10,174 nucleotides of DNA. Origin: Bermanella sp034112325 (lineage in GTDB: Bacteria > Pseudomonadota > Gammaproteobacteria > Pseudomonadales > Oceanobacteraceae). Every line of letters begins with the position of its first letter. The stretch's first letter is position 1. Shown here piece by piece: positions 1 through 5,910 of the stretch. Below the pieces are notes generated by a model, which worked only from the letters and a program-made list of their open reading frames with translations, ran no database searches and had not been told where the DNA came from. Made by a program: the position numbers and the translations under genes. The stretch covers positions 1-10,174 of the forward strand of contig JAWUVO010000050.1 of the NCBI GenBank assembly GCA_034112325.1, in the 5' to 3' direction.

Positions 1-35
1 CTTTATTTCTGTTAGAATTCGCCAAAATTCAATCT

Positions 36-49
36 AGGTAGTTACCTTG
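36..49 (+). promoter_or_regulatory. Ribosome binding site and TTG start of the DEAD-box helicase
   Basis: An AGGT core at 36-39 lies 7 nt before a TTG codon at 47-49. No ATG or GTG lies between this point and the conserved helicase Q motif, which begins within the first residues, so TTG is the only start that keeps the family N-terminus. The Shine-Dalgarno match is modest. The promoter must lie left of the window or within its first 30 bases; I see no convincing one. Confidence 0.5.
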
Positions 50-1435
50 TTTACACAGTTCGATCTAAAATCGCCACTTACCAAAGCCCTGACCGCGTTA
101 TCGTTTACAAAAGCGACTGCGGTACAAGAAAAAGCCATACCTATTGCCCTATCGGGTAAAGATCTAATGGTGTGCGCACAAACAGGCAGTGGCAAAAGTG
201 CCGCATTTCTGTTGCCTATTTTACAGAGAATTTTATCCGTTAAGGCACCTAACTCTAGAACCAGAGCCTTGGTCCTTGTGCCTACACGAGAATTAGCCAG
301 ACAACTTCAAAAACAATGCGAAGCCTTAGCCAGATTCACTCGCATTCAAGTAGCGGTTGTTACTGGTGGTGCCGAATATAAGTATCAAACAGCTGTGTTT
401 CGTAAAAACCCTGAAATTATTATTGCTACACCGGGACGTTTGATCGAGCATTTGCAAAAATCGGCAGACTTAATGGCCGATGTTGAAATGTTAGTGTTAG
501 ACGAAGCTGACCGCATGCTTGACTTAGGTTTTGCCGACGAAGTAATTGGCATAGCCGAGCAATGCAAACCAGAACATCAAACCATGCTGTTTTCTGCCAC
601 GTTAAAAAAGCAAGGCATTAAACATGTAATGGACGCTGTATTAACAGACCCAGAGAATATTATTGTCGACAGCTTTAGAGGCGAACACAGCAATATTACT
701 CAGCAAAAAATTCTAGCTGACGACGACAAACACAAACAACGTATATTGGCATGGCTGTTATCGAATGAAGAATTCAGACAAGCGATTATTTTTAGTAATA
801 CAAAAATAAAAGCCCAAAGCCTGTTTCATTTTTTAGAGTACCACTCAATTAATGCCGCTGTACTTCATGGCGACATGACTCAAGACGAACGTAACTTTGT
901 AATGCAACGCATGCAGCAAGGTACAGTAGACGTGCTAGTGGCAACCGACGTAGCGGCCCGTGGACTTGACGTTAAAAAGATTGACCTAGTTGTTAACTTT
1001 GACATTCCAAGAAGCGGTGATGACTATGTACACCGAATTGGTCGTACTGGCCGTGCAGAATCAAATGGCCAAGCAATTTCGTTAGTAGATACCACAGAGT
1101 GGAATTTGACCTCTTCTATCGAGCGTTACTTATCGGTTGATATGACCACCCGTAAAATTAAAACATTAGAAGGCAAATACCGCGGCCCTAAAGATTTAAA
1201 AGGTAACGGTAAATCGGCTGGTAAAAAAGCACATAAAAAGAAAGATGCCAAAAAACAGGCTAAAACAGCGCCTAAAAAGCCTACCGGAAAAAAACCTAGT
1301 AAAAACCCAGCTAATAAACCGGTTAAGCCAGGCACTCAAAATACTGACGAGACCACAGGTATTAAACGTAAAAAACCAAGCTTACCAAAAGTAATAAGCG
1401 ATGGTAATACGCCGTTCAAGCCCCGCGGTAAGTAA
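47..1435 (+). CDS. DEAD-box ATP-dependent RNA helicase, SrmB-like
   Basis: This is an ATP-dependent RNA helicase of superfamily 2, 462 residues, expected to remodel RNA in the cytoplasm, probably in ribosome assembly or mRNA turnover. All core motifs are visible: Q-motif region (residues 4-33), Walker A AQTGSGKS (44-51), PTRELA (79-84), GG (107-108), TPGR (128-131), DEAD (152-155), SAT (183-185), ATDVAARGLD (299-308) and HRIGRTGR (329-336). Walker A ends in Ser where Thr is usual, a conservative change. Residues from about 380 to the end form a disordered, very lysine-rich tail like the RNA-binding tails of SrmB and RhlE. Phrases such as DEADRMLD-GFA and NFDIPRSGDDYVHR resemble SrmB most, but I would not assign the subfamily firmly, because Alteromonadales carry several paralogues. 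The start is TTG with a modest ribosome binding site. The gene is monocistronic in this window and convergent with hpt. Confidence 0.93.
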   Translation: MFTQFDLKSPLTKALTALSFTKATAVQEKAIPIALSGKDLMVCAQTGSGKSAAFLLPILQRILSVKAPNSRTRALVLVPTRELARQLQKQCEALARFTRIQVAVVTGGAEYKYQTAVFRKNPEIIIATPGRLIEHLQKSADLMADVEMLVLDEADRMLDLGFADEVIGIAEQCKPEHQTMLFSATLKKQGIKHVMDAVLTDPENIIVDSFRGEHSNITQQKILADDDKHKQRILAWLLSNEEFRQAIIFSNTKIKAQSLFHFLEYHSINAAVLHGDMTQDERNFVMQRMQQGTVDVLVATDVAARGLDVKKIDLVVNFDIPRSGDDYVHRIGRTGRAESNGQAISLVDTTEWNLTSSIERYLSVDMTTRKIKTLEGKYRGPKDLKGNGKSAGKKAHKKKDAKKQAKTAPKKPTGKKPSKNPANKPVKPGTQNTDETTGIKRKKPSLPKVISDGNTPFKPRGK

Positions 1436-1468
1436 GCAGGTTTAACCGCTTAGCGAATACTTCCTAGT

Positions 1469-1506
1469 CTAATATGGATACCCTAACTATCTGGTATCCA
1501 TATTAG
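1469..1506. repeat. Palindromic intergenic element, copy 1 (possible terminator)
   Basis: A perfect 14-bp inverted repeat has arms at 1469-1482 (CTAATATGGATACC) and 1493-1506, with a 10-nt loop at 1483-1492. It fills the gap between the convergent helicase and hpt genes. On the plus strand it is followed by TTTT (1507-1510), so it may terminate helicase transcription; the last two Ts are also in the hpt stop codon. On the minus strand no U-tract follows. Its loop and right arm recur, inverted, at 5544-5582, which suggests a repeat family rather than an ordinary terminator. Confidence 0.75.
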
Positions 1507-1508
1507 TT

Positions 1509-2036
1509 TTAAACAGGCACAACCTTACCTATATAGCGTAAATTACGGTACTTTTGCGCGTAGTCGATTCCTACCCCAACTACGAATACATCTGGAATTT
1601 CAAAGCCAATCCATTCAACGTCTACGTGTACTTCACGGCGGGATGGTTTGTCTAATAAGGTGGCTATTTTAATAGAATTAGGTTCTCTTAATTTAAGAAT
1701 TTCTAATACCTTTGACAATGTGTTGCCTGTATCAATAATATCTTCCACCAGCAATACGTCTTTTCCTTTTACGTCTCCATCTAAGTCTTTTAAAATTCGC
1801 ACATCCCGTGTGCTTTTCATTCCGTTGCCATAACTAGATGCCGTGATAAAATCAGTCTCTAGCGGCACCGTTATCTCTCTTGCTAAATCGGCCATAAAAA
1901 TAAATGAACCGCGTAATAAACCCACCAATACAAGGTTTTCTGTGTCAGCATATTCGGTGTTAATTTTTTCGCCTAATTCACGCACTCGAGTTTGAATATC
2001 TTGTTCAGAAATCATAACCTCAATATTGTGTTTCAT
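1509..2036 (-). CDS. hpt: Hypoxanthine phosphoribosyltransferase
   Basis: This purine-salvage enzyme transfers ribose-5-phosphate from PRPP to hypoxanthine (and usually guanine) to give IMP or GMP in the cytosol. At 175 residues it has the usual bacterial length and aligns nearly without gaps to E. coli Hpt. Visible motifs are the pyrophosphate-binding loop LLRGSF (40-45), the flexible loop SSYG (67-70), the PRPP-binding signature VLLVEDIIDTGNT (94-106) with presumed catalytic base Asp102, Lys130 in LLDKPSRR for the purine carbonyl, and GIDYAQKYRNL (156-166) for metal and base contacts. The ATG at 2036 matches the family start MKH-EVMI; the Shine-Dalgarno is weak. It converges with the helicase and is separated from ybiT by 251 bp containing the ybiT terminator, so it should have its own promoter at 2037-2200. 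I could not pick a clear one there. Confidence 0.96.
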   Translation of the reverse strand: MKHNIEVMISEQDIQTRVRELGEKINTEYADTENLVLVGLLRGSFIFMADLAREITVPLETDFITASSYGNGMKSTRDVRILKDLDGDVKGKDVLLVEDIIDTGNTLSKVLEILKLREPNSIKIATLLDKPSRREVHVDVEWIGFEIPDVFVVGVGIDYAQKYRNLRYIGKVVPV

Positions 2037-2200
2037 TTTATTACCAGTCTATTTAGCTAATCTCTTATTTTTAAAGCCATTAACAAATCGTTAATAACCA
2101 CAAGGCGTGCATATTATCATATTAGCCTACAATAACTGACCACCTAGACAATTAAGAGGCTGTAAAATTCGAATAACAACCTTAGGGTAATTTAAGGCAT

Positions 2201-2229
2201 AAAAAAACCGAGCTATACAGCTCGGTTTT
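2201..2229 (-). terminator. Rho-independent terminator of ybiT
   Basis: Arms CCGAGC (2208-2213) and GCTCGG (2220-2225) form a GC-rich stem with a 6-nt loop, lengthened by A-T pairs (2204-2207 with 2226-2229). Read on the minus strand the stem is followed by a run of seven Ts (2201-2207). It lies about 60 nt beyond the ybiT stop, in the right orientation. The A-T extension also gives four Ts on the plus strand, so weak bidirectional activity is possible. Confidence 0.88.
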
Positions 2230-2266
2230 GGCACTCTACAAATCAAGCCATCTCTCAAGCTTGACA

Positions 2267-2303
2267 GTTAAGCTTGAAATTTAGCCGTTAAGCCTGAGAT
2301 TTA
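2267..2303. repeat. Short tandem duplication across the ybiT stop codon
   Basis: The 17-mer at 2287-2303 (GTTAAGCCTGAGATTTA) is repeated at 2267-2283 with two mismatches, a 20-bp period. The right copy holds the last codons and TAA stop of ybiT on the minus strand, so the left copy is a downstream duplicate of the gene's 3' end. The left copy also forms a 7-bp hairpin with CAAGCTT at 2256-2262. It looks like a small local duplication with no obvious function. Confidence 0.55.
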
Positions 2304-3874
2304 AGGTAGTCGTCATAAGTACCATGAAAATCTACAATACCATTTTCAGTCACTTCAATAATGCGAGTAGCAATTGAGCTTACAAACTGACGGTCATGAG
2401 ATACAAACAATAATGTACCTTCATAGTTTTCTAGCGCCAAGTTTAAAGATTCAATAGACTCCATGTCCATGTGGTTAGTCGGCTCATCTAGCAATAAAAT
2501 ATTTGGAAATTGCATCATCAATTTACCAAATAACATTCTGCCCTGCTCTCCACCACTAATCACTTTAACTGACTTTTTAATATCGCTGGCACTGAATAAC
2601 ATACGGCCTAACTGCCCACGAACAACTTGCTCGTCGTCGCCTTCACTTTTCCACTGATCCATCCAGTCGTAAAGATTTAGGTCTTCCTCAAAATCACTTG
2701 AATGGTTTTGCGCGTAGTAACCAATATTAGAGTTTTCAGACCATTTAATCATGCCTGACATCTGTTCCATTTTACCGGCTAGTGTATGCAGTAAAGTTGT
2801 TTTACCAATACCATTTTGACCAATAACCGCAATACGCTCACCTACTTCTACCATTAGGTTAACGTTTTTAAATAAAATGTTATCACCAAACCCTTGGGTA
2901 AAACCTTCTACTTCTAATGCGTTACGGAACAATTTCTTCTCTTGCTCAAAACGAATGTAAGGAGATTGGCGAGAAGACGCTTTAACTTCGTCTAACTTAA
3001 TCTTATCTAGCTGCTTAGCACGTGAAGTGGCTTGCTTAGCTTTAGAAGCATTGGCGCTAAATCGGCTTACGAATGTTTTAAGTTCAGATATTTGCGCTTG
3101 TTTCTTCGCATTGTTGGCTAACATACGCTCGCGAACCTGAGTGGCCGCCGTCATATATTCGTCGTAAGTACCTGGAAATAAACGCAGCTCGCCATAATCA
3201 AGATCGGCCATGTGTGTACAAACTGAGTTTAAGAAGTGGCGATCGTGCGAAATAATAATCATGGTGCAGTTACGTTCGTTCAACACGTCTTCTAACCAAC
3301 GTATGGCGTTAATATCCAAGTTGTTGGTTGGTTCGTCTAACAGCATGATATCTGGCTCAGAGAACAGCACCTGCGCTAGTAACACACGTAGCTTCCAACC
3401 AGGAGCTACTTCACTCATTAGACCGTAATGCTGCTCGATAGGCAGATCTAGACCCAAAAGAAGCTCACCCGCGCGAGCTTCAGCACTGTATCCGTCCATT
3501 TCTGCAAATTCAGTTTCTAAATCGGCAACACGCATACCATCTGCTTCTGTCATTTCTGGATTGGCATAAATAGCATCGCGCTCTGCTTTTACCTTCCAAA
3601 GCTCAGAATGTCCCATTAATACGGTATCAATAACACTGTATTCTTCGTACCCAAACTGATCCTGGTTCAACTTAGCCATGCGCTCGTTTGGATCCAGACT
3701 GACTGTTCCACCCGTTTGCTCTAGCTCGCCGCTTAGAATCTTCATAAATGTGGACTTACCACAACCATTGGCTCCAATTAGCCCGTAACGGTTGCCTTCA
3801 CCAAATTTTACAGAGATGTCTTCAAAAAGGGGTTTATCCCCAAATTGCATGGTTATATTAGCGGTTGAAATCAA
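2288..3874 (-). CDS. ybiT: ABC-F family ATPase, YbiT type
   Basis: This is a soluble ABC-F protein of 528 residues with two ATPase domains and no membrane segments. ABC-F proteins act on the ribosome, typically at the E site. YbiT is the subgroup closest in alignment, and its precise role is less settled than that of EttA. Domain 1 has Walker A GANGCGKS (34-41), a degenerate signature around APGW (157-160), as in E. coli YbiT, Walker B LLDEPTNN (178-185) and SHDR (209-212). The charged linker at about 240-310 is the P-site tRNA-interaction region. Domain 2 has GQNGIGKT (352-359), ISGGEQGR (439-446), LLDEPTNH (461-468) and SHDR (492-495). The start is TTG: residues from there align one for one with the E. 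coli N-terminus (M-x-x-x-x-N-x-TMQFG), and AGGAAG lies 5 nt upstream. The next ATG (Met9) would cut the first beta strand. The gene is divergent from the ABM gene. Confidence 0.95.
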   Translation of the reverse strand: MISTANITMQFGDKPLFEDISVKFGEGNRYGLIGANGCGKSTFMKILSGELEQTGGTVSLDPNERMAKLNQDQFGYEEYSVIDTVLMGHSELWKVKAERDAIYANPEMTEADGMRVADLETEFAEMDGYSAEARAGELLLGLDLPIEQHYGLMSEVAPGWKLRVLLAQVLFSEPDIMLLDEPTNNLDINAIRWLEDVLNERNCTMIIISHDRHFLNSVCTHMADLDYGELRLFPGTYDEYMTAATQVRERMLANNAKKQAQISELKTFVSRFSANASKAKQATSRAKQLDKIKLDEVKASSRQSPYIRFEQEKKLFRNALEVEGFTQGFGDNILFKNVNLMVEVGERIAVIGQNGIGKTTLLHTLAGKMEQMSGMIKWSENSNIGYYAQNHSSDFEEDLNLYDWMDQWKSEGDDEQVVRGQLGRMLFSASDIKKSVKVISGGEQGRMLFGKLMMQFPNILLLDEPTNHMDMESIESLNLALENYEGTLLFVSHDRQFVSSIATRIIEVTENGIVDFHGTYDDYLKSQA

Positions 3875-3885
3875 AGCTACTTCCT
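3872..3885 (-). promoter_or_regulatory. Ribosome binding site and TTG start of ybiT
   Basis: On the minus strand AGGAAG (3880-3885) is followed after 5 nt by TTG (3872-3874). This is a good Shine-Dalgarno at the right distance. It decides in favour of the TTG start over the in-frame ATG eight codons later. Confidence 0.75.
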
Positions 3886-4030
3886 ACGAAAAAATCATAT
3901 TTTAAAATTGGGCGCAGGGTACCTTTTGTTGGCTATTTGTTCAATATAAACTGGCTTTTAAAGCTTAATTGGCTAAATATTTCGCTAGCTAGGCAAATTT
4001 TTACTATTAGGCACTCACAACCCTTGATTT

Positions 4031-4058
4031 TTGACATCAGAAGCACTATCTCTATTAC
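4031..4058 (+). promoter_or_regulatory. Candidate sigma-70 promoter of the ABM-domain gene
   Basis: A perfect -35 TTGACA (4031-4036) is followed after 16 nt by TATTAC (4053-4058), which matches four of six -10 positions. Transcription would begin near 4065, about 40 nt before the ATG at 4104. The site is in the 229-bp divergent region shared with ybiT. I found no equally good promoter for ybiT on the other strand. Confidence 0.5.
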
Positions 4059-4103
4059 TTCAATTTATAGAGTTAACCCAGTTTTAAACGGAATTGTAGA
4101 ATC

Positions 4104-4388
4104 ATGATCAAAGTTATTATTGAACGCAAAATTGCACCTGGATTAGATCTGAATTATCAGGCGGCGATAAAAGCGACTTTAAAAGATGTATTAGATGCAC
4201 CAGGCTACATTTCAAGTGAATCATTAAGTGATATAAATCGCCCAAAACACAAACTGTTAATCACGAAATGGGCATCTGTGAAAGCTTGGGAAGACTGGCA
4301 TAAAAGTGAACAACGCAACTCGGTTGTGTCTGCTATTTCACTGGTATTGGAAGAGCCAGAAAAAATTACTCTGTATCAAGCAAAATAA
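4104..4388 (+). CDS. Small ABM-type (antibiotic biosynthesis monooxygenase-like) protein
   Basis: A 94-residue protein with the pattern of the ABM fold, a small dimeric alpha/beta ferredoxin-like barrel: a first strand IKVIIERKI (2-10), a helix at about 16-32, then GYISSESL (34-41), strand LLITKWAS (51-58) and an aromatic segment with Trp62, Trp65 and His66, followed by a second helix. Members include quinol monooxygenases, haem-degrading enzymes and many proteins of unknown role, so the family name does not establish a reaction. I see no signal peptide, and no haem-ligand signature that would settle it. A perfect -35 lies upstream and an intrinsic terminator directly downstream, so it is probably monocistronic despite pointing the same way as the AraC gene. 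The ribosome binding site is weak (CGGAA, more than 10 nt upstream). The fold call is from pattern only. Confidence 0.75.
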   Translation: MIKVIIERKIAPGLDLNYQAAIKATLKDVLDAPGYISSESLSDINRPKHKLLITKWASVKAWEDWHKSEQRNSVVSAISLVLEEPEKITLYQAK

Positions 4389-4423
4389 ATAGCTGTTTAT
4401 ACCGTTCTAGTACCATTATCAAC

Positions 4424-4454
4424 AAAATAGCCTGTTCATAGCGGGCTATTTTTC
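4424..4454 (+). terminator. Rho-independent terminator of the ABM-domain gene
   Basis: Left arm AAAATAGCC (4424-4432) pairs with GGCTATTTT (4444-4452), and two further pairs (one T-G wobble) close a 7-nt loop. The right arm runs into TTTTT (4449-4453). It starts 35 nt after the ABM stop and separates that gene from the AraC gene. Confidence 0.85.
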
Positions 4455-4494
4455 TTATCATCCCACTCTAAATTTCTTAACTAGTTTCTACCAA

Positions 4495-4500
4495 TATAAT
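4495..4500 (+). promoter_or_regulatory. Candidate -10 element of the AraC-family gene
   Basis: A perfect TATAAT lies at 4495-4500, in the short gap after the ABM terminator. No good -35 is found 16-18 nt upstream, so the promoter may depend on an activator. The hexamer overlaps the first ATG of the longest reading frame (4499). If used, transcription would start near 4507, leaving the ATG at 4523 as the usable start. Confidence 0.4.
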
Positions 4501-4522
4501 GGCTGAAAACGGAATTAATAAA

Positions 4523-5539
4523 ATGTCACAACTACCAGAGCCCACAATAGGCATTGCCTCTGCGCGCGCTCTAATTGATTTCTTTCAAACCTATAATATG
4601 TCGCCAAAAGATTTGGCTATTCGCTTGAACGTAAGCGAAACACTTCTAACTGAAGAAGAGCAACGCCTGCCCATTAGCTTATATGAAAAAATTTGGCAGT
4701 TAGCTGAACAAAAAAGTGAAGACCCTGCTCTTGGCTTAACTATGGCTGAACTTGATACATTTGAAGACCTAGGACTAGTAGCCCATGTTGTTTACAACAG
4801 CCCTACGCTAGGCGAAGGCCTAACGCACTATGTGCGCTTATTCAGCGTGGTTAACGAATCTATTGATCTAAAGTTTTTGCTAGAGGGTGATGACGCGGTT
4901 TTACGTTTTCAATATTTTGACCAAGCTCACTACAATGTATCTGACATGGAGCGTACTTTAGGCATTGTGGTAAAACGGACAATGCATGCAATTGGACCTT
5001 TAGCCAAATTTAGAATGGTACAATTTAAGCATTCAGCCCCAGATTACATTGATAGATACAGCCAATTTTTTCCTTGCCCGGTTAAATTTAATCAAGCGTA
5101 TTGTGAATTAAGATTTGATAAAAACATGCTTAATTTAAAACCAAAACGTAGGAATCCACACACTGGCCGCGCAACATTAAATTACGCCAATCAAATTTTA
5201 TCTCGCTTATTTAAACGTAAAGTGAGTGCCAAGGTTAAACGAATAATTGAAGATAATATCAGTAACAATCAATTTGATGCCGAGCAAACTGCCAAAATCC
5301 TCAATATGAGTCGGCAAACAATGTATCGGAAATTAAAAAATGATGGTGTTGGTTATAGTGATTTGGTTGACGAGGTAAAACAAAACAAAGCATTTCAATT
5401 ATTATTAAATACACAAACACCGCTGACGGTCATTGCTTATGATCTAGGTTTTTCTGAATTAAGTGCATTTACAAGGGCATTTAAACGCTGGACCGGGAAG
5501 ACACCGGCTGAATACAGAAAAGGCCCGCAGAGCAGTTGA
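4523..5539 (+). CDS. AraC-family transcriptional regulator
   Basis: This is a DNA-binding regulator with an N-terminal Arabinose_bd-like ligand domain and a C-terminal AraC-type double helix-turn-helix. Counting from the upstream ATG at 4499 (346 residues), the ligand domain spans about 20-210, including the typical LYEKIWQLAE (61-70) and LGLVAHVVYNSPTLGEGL (91-108). The HTHs lie at about 262-281 and 308-332, and the C-terminus keeps the F-x-R-x-FKRWTGKTPAEYR hallmark (324-340). I prefer Met9 (4523) as the start, giving 338 residues: a GGAA lies 8 nt upstream of it, the first ATG has no Shine-Dalgarno, and that ATG falls inside a perfect TATAAT. It converges on the fatty-acid-type operon. Regulators of this subgroup often sense small metabolites, so control of that operon is possible but is only inference from proximity. 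Confidence 0.88.
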   Translation: MSQLPEPTIGIASARALIDFFQTYNMSPKDLAIRLNVSETLLTEEEQRLPISLYEKIWQLAEQKSEDPALGLTMAELDTFEDLGLVAHVVYNSPTLGEGLTHYVRLFSVVNESIDLKFLLEGDDAVLRFQYFDQAHYNVSDMERTLGIVVKRTMHAIGPLAKFRMVQFKHSAPDYIDRYSQFFPCPVKFNQAYCELRFDKNMLNLKPKRRNPHTGRATLNYANQILSRLFKRKVSAKVKRIIEDNISNNQFDAEQTAKILNMSRQTMYRKLKNDGVGYSDLVDEVKQNKAFQLLLNTQTPLTVIAYDLGFSELSAFTRAFKRWTGKTPAEYRKGPQSS

Positions 5540-5543
5540 TAGA

Positions 5544-5582
5544 TAAATGGATACTAGATAGTTAGTTCCTAGTATCCATTTA
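5544..5582. repeat. Palindromic intergenic element, copy 2
   Basis: A perfect 14-bp inverted repeat has arms TAAATGGATACTAG (5544-5557) and 5569-5582 with an 11-nt loop. It begins 4 nt after the AraC stop, in the gap convergent with the acyl carrier protein gene. Read on the minus strand, its loop and right arm (CTAACTATCTAGTATCCAT) match copy 1 at 1484-1502 in 18 of 19 positions. No U-tract follows on either strand, so a terminator role is unproven. Confidence 0.75.
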
Positions 5583-5626
5583 CTTCTTAATAGCTTTAAA
5601 TATTAGTATTACATGGCAGGCAATAA

Positions 5627-5866
5627 TTAAGCCGCGGTTAATTCATTCACATAATTCACAATGTCTTTTACGGTTACTAGGCTAGAGGCAGCCGATTCAT
5701 CAATCTCACAATCAAATGACTCTTCTAATGCCATCAATAATTCTACCGTGTCTAACGAGTCAGCACCTAGGTCTTCAATAAAATTTGATTCTAGCTTAAC
5801 TTCGCTGATATCAACGCTTAATTGCTCGGCTACTACTTCTGCTACTTTTTTAAATACATCTGACAT
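5627..5866 (-). CDS. Acyl carrier protein
   Basis: A 79-residue acidic, helical carrier protein. The phosphopantetheine attachment site is Ser37 in GADSLDTVELLMALE (34-48), almost identical to housekeeping AcpP. Helix I is at about 3-17, and the acidic recognition helix II follows Ser37. The C-terminal third (FDCEIDESAASSLVTVKD) differs more from E. coli AcpP. The housekeeping acpP normally sits between fabG and fabF; here the neighbours are FabV-, FabB- and FabA-like genes. I infer a second, dedicated carrier, and therefore give no gene symbol. It is the last gene of the operon, 44 nt after the reductase, with a good ribosome binding site (AAGGAAAG, 5871-5878). It would need a phosphopantetheinyl transferase encoded elsewhere. 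Confidence 0.95.
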   Translation of the reverse strand: MSDVFKKVAEVVAEQLSVDISEVKLESNFIEDLGADSLDTVELLMALEESFDCEIDESAASSLVTVKDIVNYVNELTAA

Positions 5867-5910
5867 AATACTTTCCTTTTATATTAATGGTTATTACTAG
5901 TTGATAAAAC

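Noticed and set aside
30..46. Possible third copy of the palindromic element (CTAGGTAGTTACC resembles the copy 2 loop)
   Set aside because: It lacks both arms and the GGATAC core, and serves as the helicase ribosome binding region; the similarity is short and probably chance.
2037..2200. Search for an hpt promoter or purine-repressor operator
   Set aside because: Several AT-rich hexamer pairs occur but none has both good boxes and spacing, and no match to the PurR consensus was seen.
3865..4107. Plus-strand reading frame across the ybiT/ABM divergent region
   Set aside because: Its start lies inside ybiT on the opposite strand, it contains the candidate ABM promoter and has no family pattern; it is a chance open frame.
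5661..5900. Plus-strand frame opposite the acyl carrier protein, and similar antisense frames inside hpt, ybiT, the helicase and rlmM
   Set aside because: They are Ser/Thr-rich or low-complexity reverse readings of well-identified genes and have no ribosome binding sites.
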